From: Bacillota bacterium
Lineage (GTDB): Bacteria; Bacillota; Clostridia; Saccharofermentanales; UBA5734
DNA: 10,545 nt
NCBI GenBank assembly: GCA_023438965.1
Contig: JAEXPB010000054.1
Location: 1 to 10,545 of the forward strand
Direction: 5' to 3'
Position 1 is the stretch's first letter. Every line of letters begins with the position of its first letter. Both the position numbers and the translations under genes were made by a program. Below are positions 1 through 8,245 of the stretch, one piece after another. Below the pieces are notes generated by a model that saw only the letters and a list, made by a program, of their open reading frames with translations, did no database searches and was not told where the DNA came from.

Positions 1-2
1 GT

Positions 3-1061
3 GATCCGGCGCTGCGCGACACCGCGCTGACCATTCTGGACAACTGGGTGGCCAAGCAGCGGGACAATGGCTTGCTGCATCCCCGATTTCAGCTCAACTG
101 CGAACTGGAGGACAAGGTCAGCCAAGCCGATGTCAAGCTGCAGCGGGCCATCTATGCCGGCTATTGCGCCGATACCTGCAATCTGGGCTGGGGCGCGTCG
201 GAAATGGTCAAAATCTACGTTCTGCTGAAGGGTGCCGGGATCGAGAAGCCGGAATACCTCCGCTTCGCCACGCGGATCTGCGACTTTTTTGTCGGGCATT
301 ATAGCGCAGACTTCGGCTTTGGGCGGGCCTGGACGATCGCAGGCGAATGCCTGGACGGCCAGGGGACGATCGGTGGCTTTATCCTGGCTGCACTGCTCGA
401 TGTCTATCGCTGGACAAAAAACGAGGATTACCTGCATTGTGCGCAGAAAGCGCTTGACTTCTATTATGCCAGGGACCTGGACCAGTTTGTCTGCACCGCC
501 GGCGCGATCGACTGCGTCAGCGTGGACAAGGAGACCGCCTATCCGTTCATCGCCGCCGCGCTGGACCTATACGAAATAACCGGCGAAGCCCGCTGCCTGG
601 AAAGGGCCGAGAAGGCCGCTTATTATTTCTTCTCCTGGGTTTACCATTATGACGCGCTCTATCCGGACAGCAGCGACTTTGCCCGTTATGGCTATTACAC
701 GTCGGGCGGCACGGCGGTTTCGGCGGAGCACCATGCGATCGATCCCTTTGGCGCCGTGGCGGTAGCCGACTTCCTGCGCCTGTATCGTTATACCCAGAAC
801 CAACACTGGCTGCAACGGGCCCGGATGATGTGGTGCAATGCCTTGCTGGGCATTACCAACGATGCCGATGAAATCATCCATGGCAACCATCGCCCCCTGG
901 GTAGCCAGAACGAGGCTTTCCTGCAGTGCCGCTGGACGAAATACCGGCCGACCTGCGAGGAGCGGGGCCATTTTAACGACTGGCTGGTGGCCTGGGTTTC
1001 CGCTTTCCGCCTGAAAACCCTGAACCAGCTGACTGCCGGGGAGCAGGAGCTCCTGAGCTGA
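3..1061 (+). CDS. Alpha/alpha-barrel (six-hairpin type) glycosidase-like protein, 3' part, truncated by window edge
   Basis: The frame is open from base 3, before the first possible start (GTG at 48), and continues as coding-like sequence (DPALRDTALTILDNWV), so the true start lies left of the window. About 352 codons are visible. The protein is rich in Trp, Tyr and Phe and has repeated helical units ending in patterns such as ALLDVYRWTKNEDYLHCA, ALDLYEITGEARCLERA and FLRLYRYTQNQHWLQRA, spaced 60-110 residues apart. This is the helix-pair periodicity of (alpha/alpha)6 toroids found in many glycosidases and epimerases. I cannot assign a family or name catalytic residues. It may be a glycoside hydrolase or an accessory protein of the neighbouring sugar locus. 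It ends with TGA and converges on the GH36-like gene with 41 bp between stops. Coding is confident; function is not. Confidence 0.75.
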   Translation, partial: DPALRDTALTILDNWVAKQRDNGLLHPRFQLNCELEDKVSQADVKLQRAIYAGYCADTCNLGWGASEMVKIYVLLKGAGIEKPEYLRFATRICDFFVGHYSADFGFGRAWTIAGECLDGQGTIGGFILAALLDVYRWTKNEDYLHCAQKALDFYYARDLDQFVCTAGAIDCVSVDKETAYPFIAAALDLYEITGEARCLERAEKAAYYFFSWVYHYDALYPDSSDFARYGYYTSGGTAVSAEHHAIDPFGAVAVADFLRLYRYTQNQHWLQRARMMWCNALLGITNDADEIIHGNHRPLGSQNEAFLQCRWTKYRPTCEERGHFNDWLVAWVSAFRLKTLNQLTAGEQELLS

Positions 1062-1102
1062 ACGGGTGCTCAGTACGGGTTAATGGGCTTTTCTGGAGAC
1101 TT

Positions 1103-3271
1103 CTATTGAAAGGACACCGCCCAGCCCAGCTCGCCGGTCACTTCGGGCAGGATCGTGAAACGCCAGACCCGCTCGGCTACCCGCTCCAGGTGCGGGATCG
1201 TCGTCCGGTTGCCTTCGGTGAAAGGCCGCCGGCCGGCCGGCACATGCAGCGTGACGGCATAGGGATCGCCGGCGACTACTCGTGATACGGCGCTCAGGGT
1301 CTGGGTGGCTTCGTCCCAGTCCAGGCTGGCCAGATCAACCGCGCCCTGGGTGAGGTGGCGCGAGGTGCTCAGGATCTGCGGCCGGTCAAGGGCCGGACGA
1401 ACAGCCAGGACCTGCGAGGCGCAGGGCCGCAAGGTCAATGGTACCGGTGCCGCCGTACTGGCTTCACCCAAATAGGCATTGGCCCAGAAATCGTAAAGAT
1501 GGTAAGATCCGGCCGGCAGGTGCAGGTCCGCCGCCAGGTCCAGGCCAACTTCGGCATCCGCGGTGGTCAGATTCAGGACATCGACGACATTCCAGTTTTC
1601 GAAGGGCGTGGCGATGGCCAGGTTCAGCTTGACCACCTGGAAATCGTGCGCGGTGGCGCGGATATCCATCGGGTGGGCGTCGACCGGCGGCAGGCCGCGA
1701 CGGAGCAGCTCGACGCGGTCTGCCGGCAGCTCGGGCAGCGGATCACCCAGAGTAATTGGCAAGCCGAGCAAGGCGACAAAGGACAGGCGGGACAGGGCCT
1801 GGTCGGCGGTGTTGAATTTCGGGCGCAAGACCACGTTGTCCGGATCGTTGTAGAACATCACGTTGTGAAAAGCATAAAACTTCATCACGCGGGCGACACA
1901 TTGGGTAATATACTCCGACCATTGGAAAATGTCGCCGCCGATCCGGGCTGCGTCGAAAATATCGGCGGCCATCGTGATGTCGCGGCTGGTATGACCGGAA
2001 CAGGACAGCATATAGAAATCCGGCCCGACGACAGCGCGTGCGGCCTGGAAGGCGCCGCGCAGCGCTTCTTCCGAGGTCAGGGCCGGATCGGCCATCTGAT
2101 CGTGCCAGCGGTCGAGATACTGGAGCGTGATCGGCAGGCAGTCCCATTTCAGGGCCTTGAATCCCCATTGCTTCAACTGGCCGAAAGCGGCCGGGATATA
2201 TTCCCGCAGATACTTCGGCTGGCTGGGATCCAGGAAATACTGGCCGCACCAGCTGGGCTTGCGCACCAGGACCAGCTCCGGATTGGCCTTGATCCGTTCA
2301 TTTTCGGTCGGATCGTTGGTAAAACCGACCCAGAGCGCCGGCACCAGCCCCATCTGCTCCAAGGCGGCGGCAATCGGCGCCAGACCTTCCGGATAGCGGC
2401 GCGGATCGGGATGGAACGTATCGGCATCCGGCTCGCCGATGCCGGAGAAATTGCCGTGGAACCATTCCCAATCCACCCAAAGCGCCGTGGCGCCGAAATC
2501 GCGCAGGTGTTCCGCCTGCCAGGCGGCATTGGTCAGGACGGTCTGCTCGCCGGCGTCGAACTGGACGGCATACCAGGTCATCCAGCCGGCCGGCGGTGTC
2601 GGGAACGTGTTCCGCTTGTTGATCGGCCGGTAATGGACGTCGAATTTACGCGCATAGACATCTTGCCGGACCCGGATGGCAAAGCCGCGGACATAGTCGT
2701 TACCCTCGGTGCCGATGGCAAAGCGCCAGGCTTTGGCTGGCCAGTCGAAGGACAGGCAAACCGCCGGTCCGCCGAAAAATTCCAGGGCGGCGTCGGTCCG
2801 GCGGTCAAACAGCGCGTTATCGACGGTGGAAGCGGCCGGCCCGAGCGCGCAGCGCAGATCCTGGCCGCCGCGGTCCAGACAGACGGCGAAGGTGTCGCTC
2901 GCCATATCCTCGCCCCAGCGCAAGCCGCCGGCGAAGTGGAAATCCAGGTCGCCCCGGCATTCCATCTTGAGCCGGATACCCTGGCTGTCGAGGTTAAAGT
3001 GCAAACTGAGCTCGGACTGTTCGGCCGGGCCTTCCTCATAAAAGATCGACAACCGGCAGGCGTCCATCTCCTCCGTCCAAGTGAAATGGCTGCGGCCGTA
3101 GTCACGCAGGTCGAACATCCGGACGCCGTGCAGATAGACGCCGGATATCCCGGCATCCGTTACAATCGCGCCCCGGCCGGCATAGGTGCAGCTGAAGGTG
3201 TGGCTGGTCAGGTCATATCGCAGCGCGTAGGACTTGAAGTTTGCATAGGCGGCAGGGGCAGGTGTGTTCAT
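1103..3271 (-). CDS. GH36-like alpha-galactosidase-type glycoside hydrolase
   Basis: This encodes a 722-residue retaining glycosidase of the GH27/GH31/GH36 clan, probably hydrolysing terminal alpha-galactosides or a stereochemically similar sugar such as beta-L-arabinopyranose. An N-terminal beta-rich domain (about 1-220) precedes a TIM barrel that opens with GWMTWY (229-234). LWVDWEWF (264-271) lies on an early barrel strand. KWDC (375-378) carries the expected nucleophile Asp377. RIGGD (443-447) carries the expected acid/base Asp447. A C-terminal beta domain follows from about 540. No signal peptide is visible, so it should be cytoplasmic. The ATG is supported by AGGAGGT (3278-3284) six bases upstream. 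The stop is TAG. It diverges from the GH127-like gene, and both promoters carry the same operator. The superfamily is secure; the exact substrate cannot be read from sequence. Confidence 0.85.
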   Translation of the reverse strand: MNTPAPAAYANFKSYALRYDLTSHTFSCTYAGRGAIVTDAGISGVYLHGVRMFDLRDYGRSHFTWTEEMDACRLSIFYEEGPAEQSELSLHFNLDSQGIRLKMECRGDLDFHFAGGLRWGEDMASDTFAVCLDRGGQDLRCALGPAASTVDNALFDRRTDAALEFFGGPAVCLSFDWPAKAWRFAIGTEGNDYVRGFAIRVRQDVYARKFDVHYRPINKRNTFPTPPAGWMTWYAVQFDAGEQTVLTNAAWQAEHLRDFGATALWVDWEWFHGNFSGIGEPDADTFHPDPRRYPEGLAPIAAALEQMGLVPALWVGFTNDPTENERIKANPELVLVRKPSWCGQYFLDPSQPKYLREYIPAAFGQLKQWGFKALKWDCLPITLQYLDRWHDQMADPALTSEEALRGAFQAARAVVGPDFYMLSCSGHTSRDITMAADIFDAARIGGDIFQWSEYITQCVARVMKFYAFHNVMFYNDPDNVVLRPKFNTADQALSRLSFVALLGLPITLGDPLPELPADRVELLRRGLPPVDAHPMDIRATAHDFQVVKLNLAIATPFENWNVVDVLNLTTADAEVGLDLAADLHLPAGSYHLYDFWANAYLGEASTAAPVPLTLRPCASQVLAVRPALDRPQILSTSRHLTQGAVDLASLDWDEATQTLSAVSRVVAGDPYAVTLHVPAGRRPFTEGNRTTIPHLERVAERVWRFTILPEVTGELGWAVSFQ

Positions 3272-3355
3272 GCTGAGACCTCCTGAAGGGATTCAAGCGG
3301 TTCATGCGACCGCGGTCGGGGCGGCTGCATGCCGGACAGGCGTTGCGGGTTCCAC

Positions 3356-3367
3356 ATTAACGTTAAT
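3356..3367. promoter_or_regulatory. Operator 1: perfect palindrome, LacI-family type
   Basis: ATTAACGTTAAT is a perfect 12-bp palindrome with a central CG, the usual layout of LacI/GalR-family operators. It lies nine bases downstream of the -10 box of the leftward promoter, so it should cover about +3 to +14 of the GH36-like transcript. A bound repressor there would block initiation or early elongation. The 12 bases ACATTAACGTTA are repeated exactly at operator 2. The regulator gene is not in the window. Confidence 0.75.
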
Positions 3368-3376
3368 CCTCGCTTT

Positions 3377-3405
3377 ATTGTAGCCGGACGTCTCCCGGCC
3401 GTCAA
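3377..3405 (-). promoter_or_regulatory. Sigma70-type promoter for the GH36-like gene
   Basis: On the minus strand, TTGACG (3400-3405) and TACAAT (3377-3382) are separated by exactly 17 bp. Each box differs from consensus at one base. Transcription should start near 3370, leaving a leader of about 100 nt that contains operator 1 and the AGGAGGT ribosome binding site. Confidence 0.75.
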
Positions 3406-3441
3406 GTCGGACCGTATCGACGGCATCCGATCATTTTCTTA

Positions 3442-3475
3442 TTGACAAAGCCCGGCAAAAGCAATAGTTTATAAG
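3442..3475 (+). promoter_or_regulatory. Probable promoter for the GH127-like gene
   Basis: A perfect -35 box TTGACA (3442-3447) is followed after 17 bp by the weak -10 candidate TAGTTT (3465-3470). The better-looking TATAAG (3470-3475) would need a 22-bp spacer, so the -10 is uncertain. Either choice puts the start site just upstream of, or inside, operator 2. The poor -10 could reflect a need for activation or simply a weak promoter. Confidence 0.55.
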
Positions 3476-3486
3476 CAAACAGGGTA

Positions 3487-3500
3487 ACATTAACGTTACT
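3487..3500. promoter_or_regulatory. Operator 2: second copy of the LacI-type site
   Basis: ACATTAACGTTACT shares 12 identical bases (ACATTAACGTTA) with operator 1. Its half-sites match at five of the six symmetric pairs around the central CG. It lies just downstream of the rightward promoter and about 52 bp before the GH127-like ATG. The two operator centres are 133 bp apart, so a tetrameric repressor could in principle bridge them. Confidence 0.7.
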
Positions 3501-3551
3501 ATAAACAAAAAACGGCAAGGTTATCATCAGAAATCAAGAAGAGGTATTTTT

Positions 3552-5333
3552 ATGCAGCAGCAGTTCAACAACAACAACGCCAGAAATGCCATTCCGGACC
3601 AGATTTTCTCGCCGCTTTACGGCGTCCAGCTGAAGGAAGGGCTGTTTGCCGATGTTTTCGACCATAACCGCGCTTTCCTGAAAACCATCGACATGGACGC
3701 CATGCTGTACTGGTTCCGCAAGCGCGCCGGCAAGGATGCGCCGGGCGAACCCTACCGCGGCCATTTTGAGGACAACATCAAGGGACAGACGGCCGGCCTG
3801 GCCTTGATGGGCGCCGGCAACGCCTTGCGCTGGGCCGAGGACCCGGAGCTGCGACAGATCGTGAACCAGATCGTCGATGAGATCAAGGACTGCCAGGAGC
3901 CGGACGGCTACCTGATGGCCGTGCCGCAGACGGAATTCGGCACCAAGGAATACCCGCATTATGTCCGGATCTGGCTGACGTACGGCCTGCATGCCGCGGC
4001 GCTGGCCGGGCGGCAGGACGCCTGGGGCATGCTGCGCCACTGGCAGGACTGGTTCAACCAGTGTGACGACCTGCCGATCATCAAGTATTTGTGCCTGGCT
4101 TTCCAGGGCGTCGTCGCCAGCACCTACCTGTTCAACACGCCGATCGGCCGGCAAGCCGACATCGACACGACCGTCCAGTATTACGAAGAAGACTGGCGCC
4201 TCGCCCAGTTCATCATGAAAGAGCGGAATGCGATCCACATCCGCAAGCAGCCCGGTTATGAGCCGCACCCGCACGGCACCGAGATCGAAGCCATGGAAGG
4301 CTATCTCGACCTGTACCGCAATACCGGCAAGCACTATTATCTGCGGGCGGTGCAGAACTTCTACGACCTCTACAAAAAAGACTGGATGACCGTCGGCGGC
4401 GGCATCGCGATGTGCGAGTTCAGCGAAGCTGAGCCGCAGAACTATCCCCTGGCACCGGGCAAGCCCTACAACGAGCTGTGCTGCTCGTCGTTCTGGATCC
4501 TGCTGAACCAGCGGTTCCACCGGCTCTTCCCGGATCAGGAAAAGTATGTCGCCGAGATGGAAGCATCCTTGTACAATATTGCCATCGCCAACCAGGATGG
4601 CGATGAAGGCATCCGCTACTTTGCCTGGATCGACCAGCACAAGCAGCCCGGCGGCAAGGTCCACTGCTGCTGCGGCGTCGGCACCCGGCTGTTCGGCCTG
4701 CTGCCGGAATTCATCTATTCGGCCGGTGCGGACGCCCTGTATATCGACCTGTACGCCGCGTCGACCTTCCGCTGGGAACGGGAAGCCGGGCCGGTGACGG
4801 TGGAGATGGACACCGCCTTCCCCTATGGCAGCCAGGTGGCCGTCACGATCACCAGCGAACAACCGCAGCTCTTCACCGTGAAGCTGCGCATCCCCGGCTG
4901 GGTGGCCGGCGAAGCGGCAGTCTGTGTGGACGGCGAGACCATCACGGGTCAGCCGGGCAGCTATGTGTCGATCCGCCGGATCTGGCAAGGCCGGACAGCC
5001 ATCAGCTACAACCTGCCGTTGGGCTGGCGCCTGACCCCCTACGCCGGCAAGGAAGCCATCCGCGGCGTCACGGACGAAACTGCCGTCAAAGCCCGCTATG
5101 CGCTGGAATATGGACCGCTGCTGATGGCTTTCGCCGGTCCGCTGAACGAACATCAGCATCTCGAACTGCCGCACGATCCGCAGAAGTTCGCCGAATGGCT
5201 CACCCCGACTGCCGATCCGCTGACCTTCCAAGTCCAGGACTGTCCGGCGACCAGCCTGGCTCCCTACTTCACCGTGGACTCGCAGCAGCCGTTCACCTGC
5301 TATCCCCTGTTCCCGGCCGCCGCCGCGGAGTGA
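3552..5333 (+). CDS. GH127-like (DUF1680) beta-L-arabinofuranosidase family protein
   Basis: This encodes a 593-residue, probably cytoplasmic glycosidase (no signal peptide) of the family of Bifidobacterium longum HypBA1, which removes terminal beta-L-arabinofuranose. HypBA1 uses a zinc-bound cysteine nucleophile (Cys417, with Glu338, Cys340 and Cys418) and acid/base Glu322. Here NELCC (307-311) gives Glu308 and Cys310, matching the E-x-C motif. HCCCGVG (371-377) matches the CC motif. Glu292 sits 16 residues before Glu308, the same offset as Glu322 to Glu338; Glu289 is an alternative. The conserved entry motif is IFSPLYGVQLKEG (18-30). A helical barrel runs to about 395, then beta-rich domains. 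The sequence around the cysteines departs from the usual CCPPN. The N-terminus is Gln/Asn-rich. The ATG follows GAGG (3541-3544) at seven bases. It is controlled by operator 2. Confidence 0.85.
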   Translation: MQQQFNNNNARNAIPDQIFSPLYGVQLKEGLFADVFDHNRAFLKTIDMDAMLYWFRKRAGKDAPGEPYRGHFEDNIKGQTAGLALMGAGNALRWAEDPELRQIVNQIVDEIKDCQEPDGYLMAVPQTEFGTKEYPHYVRIWLTYGLHAAALAGRQDAWGMLRHWQDWFNQCDDLPIIKYLCLAFQGVVASTYLFNTPIGRQADIDTTVQYYEEDWRLAQFIMKERNAIHIRKQPGYEPHPHGTEIEAMEGYLDLYRNTGKHYYLRAVQNFYDLYKKDWMTVGGGIAMCEFSEAEPQNYPLAPGKPYNELCCSSFWILLNQRFHRLFPDQEKYVAEMEASLYNIAIANQDGDEGIRYFAWIDQHKQPGGKVHCCCGVGTRLFGLLPEFIYSAGADALYIDLYAASTFRWEREAGPVTVEMDTAFPYGSQVAVTITSEQPQLFTVKLRIPGWVAGEAAVCVDGETITGQPGSYVSIRRIWQGRTAISYNLPLGWRLTPYAGKEAIRGVTDETAVKARYALEYGPLLMAFAGPLNEHQHLELPHDPQKFAEWLTPTADPLTFQVQDCPATSLAPYFTVDSQQPFTCYPLFPAAAAE

Positions 5334-5359
5334 CCGCCGGCCCGGCCATGGCGATCATC

Positions 5360-5388
5360 TAGGCATCCGGCCCATTACCTGCTATGAT
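5360..5388 (+). promoter_or_regulatory. Extended -10 promoter for the dehydrogenase gene
   Basis: TATGAT (5383-5388) is preceded by TGC (5380-5382), giving an extended -10 element. TAGGCA (5360-5365) lies 17 bp upstream as a -35 with four of six consensus bases. Transcription would start near 5395, inside the left arm of the hairpin that begins at 5390. Confidence 0.5.
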
Positions 5389-5389
5389 G

Positions 5390-5452
5390 AATACGGTTTT
5401 CCGTGCCGTCCGCGCTTCCCGCGGGGCGGATCAGGCGGAAGACCGTATTTTT
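5390..5452 (+). terminator. Rho-independent terminator-like hairpin after the GH127-like gene
   Basis: The arms AATACGGTTTTCCG (5390-5403) and CGGAAGACCGTATT (5436-5449) pair over 14 bp with one G-U wobble. The 32-base loop can form its own small stem (CCGCG with CGCGG). The right arm runs into a short T-tract (TTTTT at 5448-5452). The hairpin lies 56 bp past the GH127-like stop and ends 12 bases before the next gene's Shine-Dalgarno. It may instead act as a leader structure or attenuator of the dehydrogenase gene, because a promoter overlaps its left edge. Confidence 0.6.
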
Positions 5453-5479
5453 CTGAGGCAAAACAGGAGCTGAATAAAG

Positions 5480-6613
5480 ATGACACGTTTGAAATATGCT
5501 CTGATCGGTTGCGGCAAAGTCGCCGTCAAACATCTGAAAGCCGTCTTGTATCACCGGGACAGCCTGGAGCTGGCCGCGCTGGTCGACACCCGGCCGGACG
5601 CGGCCGCCGCCCTGCTGAAGTCCTGCGGGATCGATGCCCGGGCGGCAGAAGCGATCCGGGTTTTCCCGGACTGCCAGGCCATGCTGGAAGCGATCCGTCC
5701 CGATCTGGTGGCGATCACCACCCCCAGCGGCACGCATTATCCGTTGGCCATGCAGGCCATAGCCGCCGGCGCCCATGTCCTGGTCGAGAAACCGCTTACC
5801 CTGTCCCTGACCGAAGCGGACCGCCTGCTGGCAGCCGCCGCCGATCGCGGGGTCCAGGTCGCTGTCGGTCATATCTATCGCTTTTTCCCGATCGTGCAAG
5901 CCCTGGAAAAGGATCTGCGCGCCGGCCGGTTCGGCCGCATCCTGGAAGGCGACGTCAAGGTTCGCTGGGGCCATGACCAGGCTTACTACGACCAGGCGGC
6001 CTGGCGCGGCACCTGGGCCCAGGATGGCGGCGCCCTGATGAACCAGAGCATCCATGCGCTGGACCTGATGACCTGGCTGATGGGCAGTTCCGTCCGTGCA
6101 GTCAGCGGCTGGATCGACCGCCAGGTGCACCGCATGGAGGCCGAGGATTTCGGCCTGGCCATGCTGCGCCTGGAAAACGGCAGCTTCTGCCAGGTGGAAG
6201 GGACGACCAACACGGATCCGCAACGGCAGGAAGCCAGCTTCTATATCCTGGGCACCGAAGGCGAAATCCGCTGCGGCCTGCTCGGCAGCAAGCCGTTCCT
6301 GGCTATCCGCGACCGAAAGGGGCGCAAGCTGACCGGCCGCTATCTCTGCAGCTACCTGTGCGATCAATGGCGCACCGGCGGCCTGGCGGCGCTCATGCAA
6401 CTAAAGAATCCGCACAGCGGGCTGTACGGCGACTTGCTGCAGGCGATCCGCGCCGGTCGCGCGCCGCTGGCCGACGGCCGTGCCGGCCGACAGGCCGTCG
6501 AGCTGATCCTGGCGATATACCAGTCGGCCCGGACCGGCCAGACCGTCAGCCTGCCAGTCCGTGAATTTACGCTCGAAGAGATGAAAGGCTATTTCCCGCC
6601 CTTCTCCTCGTGA
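5480..6613 (+). CDS. Gfo/Idh/MocA-family NAD(P)-dependent sugar dehydrogenase, WlbA/WbpB-like
   Basis: This is a 377-residue cytoplasmic oxidoreductase, a normal length for the family. An N-terminal Rossmann fold has the dinucleotide motif GCGKVA (10-15), Asp36 at the end of the second strand, and EKP (103-105), the family signature whose Lys is catalytic. The C-terminal alpha/beta domain has [18 protein letters not shown] (167-184), ALMNQ (185-189) and H192/D195. The QAYYDQ..WRGTWA..GGALMNQ block resembles WlbA/WbpB enzymes, which oxidise the C3 hydroxyl of UDP-N-acetylglucosaminuronate in surface-polysaccharide synthesis. A catabolic sugar or inositol dehydrogenase remains possible. The ATG follows AGGAG (5465-5469) at ten bases. 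Its 3' end overlaps the flavoprotein gene by 25 bp. The family is secure; the substrate is inferred. Confidence 0.85.
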   Translation: MTRLKYALIGCGKVAVKHLKAVLYHRDSLELAALVDTRPDAAAALLKSCGIDARAAEAIRVFPDCQAMLEAIRPDLVAITTPSGTHYPLAMQAIAAGAHVLVEKPLTLSLTEADRLLAAAADRGVQVAVGHIYRFFPIVQALEKDLRAGRFGRILEGDVKVRWGHDQAYYDQAAWRGTWAQDGGALMNQSIHALDLMTWLMGSSVRAVSGWIDRQVHRMEAEDFGLAMLRLENGSFCQVEGTTNTDPQRQEASFYILGTEGEIRCGLLGSKPFLAIRDRKGRKLTGRYLCSYLCDQWRTGGLAALMQLKNPHSGLYGDLLQAIRAGRAPLADGRAGRQAVELILAIYQSARTGQTVSLPVREFTLEEMKGYFPPFSS

Positions 6614-8202
6614 TATTCCTTCTCGGCGTTGACCTGCCACAGCGCCGCTTTGTCGGTCTGGCCGGACAGGATCTGCTGCGCCGCCAGCATGGCGGTCAGC
6701 ATCGAATGGTCCATGTTGTTGTAACGATGCTGGCCGTTGCGGCCGATGCAGGAGAGATTGGGCAGCCGGTTCAGCCAATCGGTGACCAGGCTGATCCGGT
6801 CGTAGGTGCCGAAATAGGCCGGATAAGCCTTGGGCACCCGGATCCGGCAGGCGTCAAGAACCGCGTCGCCCTTGATCAGCCGGATGGATTCCAGTTCTTG
6901 GATCGCCATCCGGATGAAATCCGCGTCCGTCTGGTTCCATAAATCATCGCCTTCCGTACAGAAATACTCCAGACCGAGCCACGCTGTCCGGTCCGGATCG
7001 GCGACCAGATAAGGCGACCAGTTGTTGAACAGCTGCAGCCGGCCGACGCGGACACCCGGCTCCTGGATATAGATCCAGTTGTCGGCCACCAGGCGGTTGT
7101 TGTCGGCCAGGCCGGTCTGGTCCAGCAGCTTCTGCTTGTCCACCAGCAGGCCGACCGTGATGAAATCGCGATACGGCAAGCCGGCGGCCACTGCGGCGAC
7201 ATCCGGCGGCACATCCGTGCCGCGCAGACTGGCGACCAGATCCTTGATCGGCATGGTGGACAGCACCTGGTCGGCGGCCAGGCCATGGCCGACAGCCGGG
7301 TCTGACGCGTCGGACCAGCCGACCGAGGTAATACGGCCGTTCTCGACCGTCAACGCATCAACCCGGCAATTGAGGCGGATCTCGCCGCCCATGGCCCGGA
7401 CCGCGTCGGCAACCTGCTCCCAGAGCTGGCCCGGACCGAGTTTCGGATAGTAGAACTGCTCGATCAGGGAGGTCTCGACCTGCTTCTGGCTGACATCGGC
7501 GCCGGCATTCTTGCGGCCGGCGGCCTTGCGCATCATGTCGCGCAGGATGGCCCGGACCGAAAGCCCCTTGACCCGCTGCGCGCCCCAGTCGGCGGAGATC
7601 TTCGATGGATGGAGGCCCCAGACCTTTTCCGTGTAGTTTTCGAAGAACAAGCTATATAGCACCTTGCCGAAACGGTTGATGTAGAAATTTTCCAGCGAAT
7701 CTTCCGGCCGCTTGAGCATGACGGACCACAGGTAGCTGAAACCGGCGCGGGTCGTGCGGCAGAAGCCGAGATTGCGCAAGGTCGACCATTTCAAGCTGAT
7801 TGGATAATCGAAGAATTTCTTCAGGTAATAGATCCGGGACACCCGGTGCCGGACCAGCATCACCGAATCAGCCTTCTCCGGATCGGGACCGCCGGGCGCG
7901 AGCGCCGGGGTCCGGCCGAGTTCGCGGTCGTCGCGGGACGGCTGGCCCTGAACCGGCATTTGCCGCAGCCACCAGTCCATGACGGTGTCGTTCTTGGAGA
8001 AGAAGCGATGACCGCCGATATCCATCCGGTTGCCATGATAAGGCACGGTTTTGGAGATGCCGCCGATCATGTCGGTGGCTTCCAGGATCGTGACCTGGCT
8101 TTGGCCGGCCTTGAGCAGCTCATAGGCGGCGGTCAGGCCGGCCGGCCCGGCTCCGATGACCACAATACGGGAATTGGTCAAGGTTGGGATTTGATCGTTC
8201 AT
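6589..8202 (-). CDS. FAD-dependent oxidoreductase/mutase-like flavoprotein (COG1232/UDP-galactopyranose mutase-like)
   Basis: This 537-residue flavoprotein opens with a Rossmann FAD-binding motif GAGPAGL (17-23), Glu41 positioned to bind the ribose, and GG (47-48), followed by [10 protein letters not shown] (61-70). Family-type middle motifs are YTEKVWG (190-196) and [15 protein letters not shown] (201-215). Near the C-terminus, [15 protein letters not shown] (487-501) resembles the GRxxxYxYxxMD element that contacts flavin in UDP-galactopyranose mutases. It is much longer than classical bacterial Glf (about 370-390 residues), so it is probably a related oxidoreductase or mutase of unknown substrate. 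ATG follows AAGGAG (8211-8216) at eight bases. It lies 43 bp downstream of the membrane-protein gene on the same strand, suggesting an operon and a role in making or modifying a sugar for that protein. The stop is TAG. Confidence 0.8.
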   Translation of the reverse strand: MNDQIPTLTNSRIVVIGAGPAGLTAAYELLKAGQSQVTILEATDMIGGISKTVPYHGNRMDIGGHRFFSKNDTVMDWWLRQMPVQGQPSRDDRELGRTPALAPGGPDPEKADSVMLVRHRVSRIYYLKKFFDYPISLKWSTLRNLGFCRTTRAGFSYLWSVMLKRPEDSLENFYINRFGKVLYSLFFENYTEKVWGLHPSKISADWGAQRVKGLSVRAILRDMMRKAAGRKNAGADVSQKQVETSLIEQFYYPKLGPGQLWEQVADAVRAMGGEIRLNCRVDALTVENGRITSVGWSDASDPAVGHGLAADQVLSTMPIKDLVASLRGTDVPPDVAAVAAGLPYRDFITVGLLVDKQKLLDQTGLADNNRLVADNWIYIQEPGVRVGRLQLFNNWSPYLVADPDRTAWLGLEYFCTEGDDLWNQTDADFIRMAIQELESIRLIKGDAVLDACRIRVPKAYPAYFGTYDRISLVTDWLNRLPNLSCIGRNGQHRYNNMDHSMLTAMLAAQQILSGQTDKAALWQVNAEKEYHEEKGGK

Positions 8203-8245
8203 GCGGCAATCTCCTTCGATCGGTTAATCGGCATAATCTGGCAGG

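Noticed and set aside
48..50. GTG as the real start of the first gene
   Set aside because: The frame is open and coding-like upstream to the window edge, and there is no Shine-Dalgarno before 48.
1044..1073. Palindrome CAGGAGCTCCTG and a CTGAGC/GCTCAG hairpin at the end of the first gene, as a terminator
   Set aside because: The stems are short, they compete with each other, and no T-tract follows on either strand.
1355..3286. Long open frame (643 codons) antisense to the GH36-like gene
   Set aside because: Its translation is Gly/Arg/Gln-rich with no recognisable motif. The opposite strand has a full set of glycosidase motifs, a ribosome site and a promoter. Codon bias in GC-rich DNA explains the open frame.
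3534..5231. Long open frame (565 codons) antisense to the GH127-like gene
   Set aside because: It has no family motifs and lies entirely opposite a well-supported gene, so it is a shadow of GC-rich codon use.
5375..6400. Open frame (341 codons) antisense to the dehydrogenase gene
   Set aside because: It is low in recognisable structure and opposite a clear Gfo/Idh/MocA gene, and it would start inside that gene.
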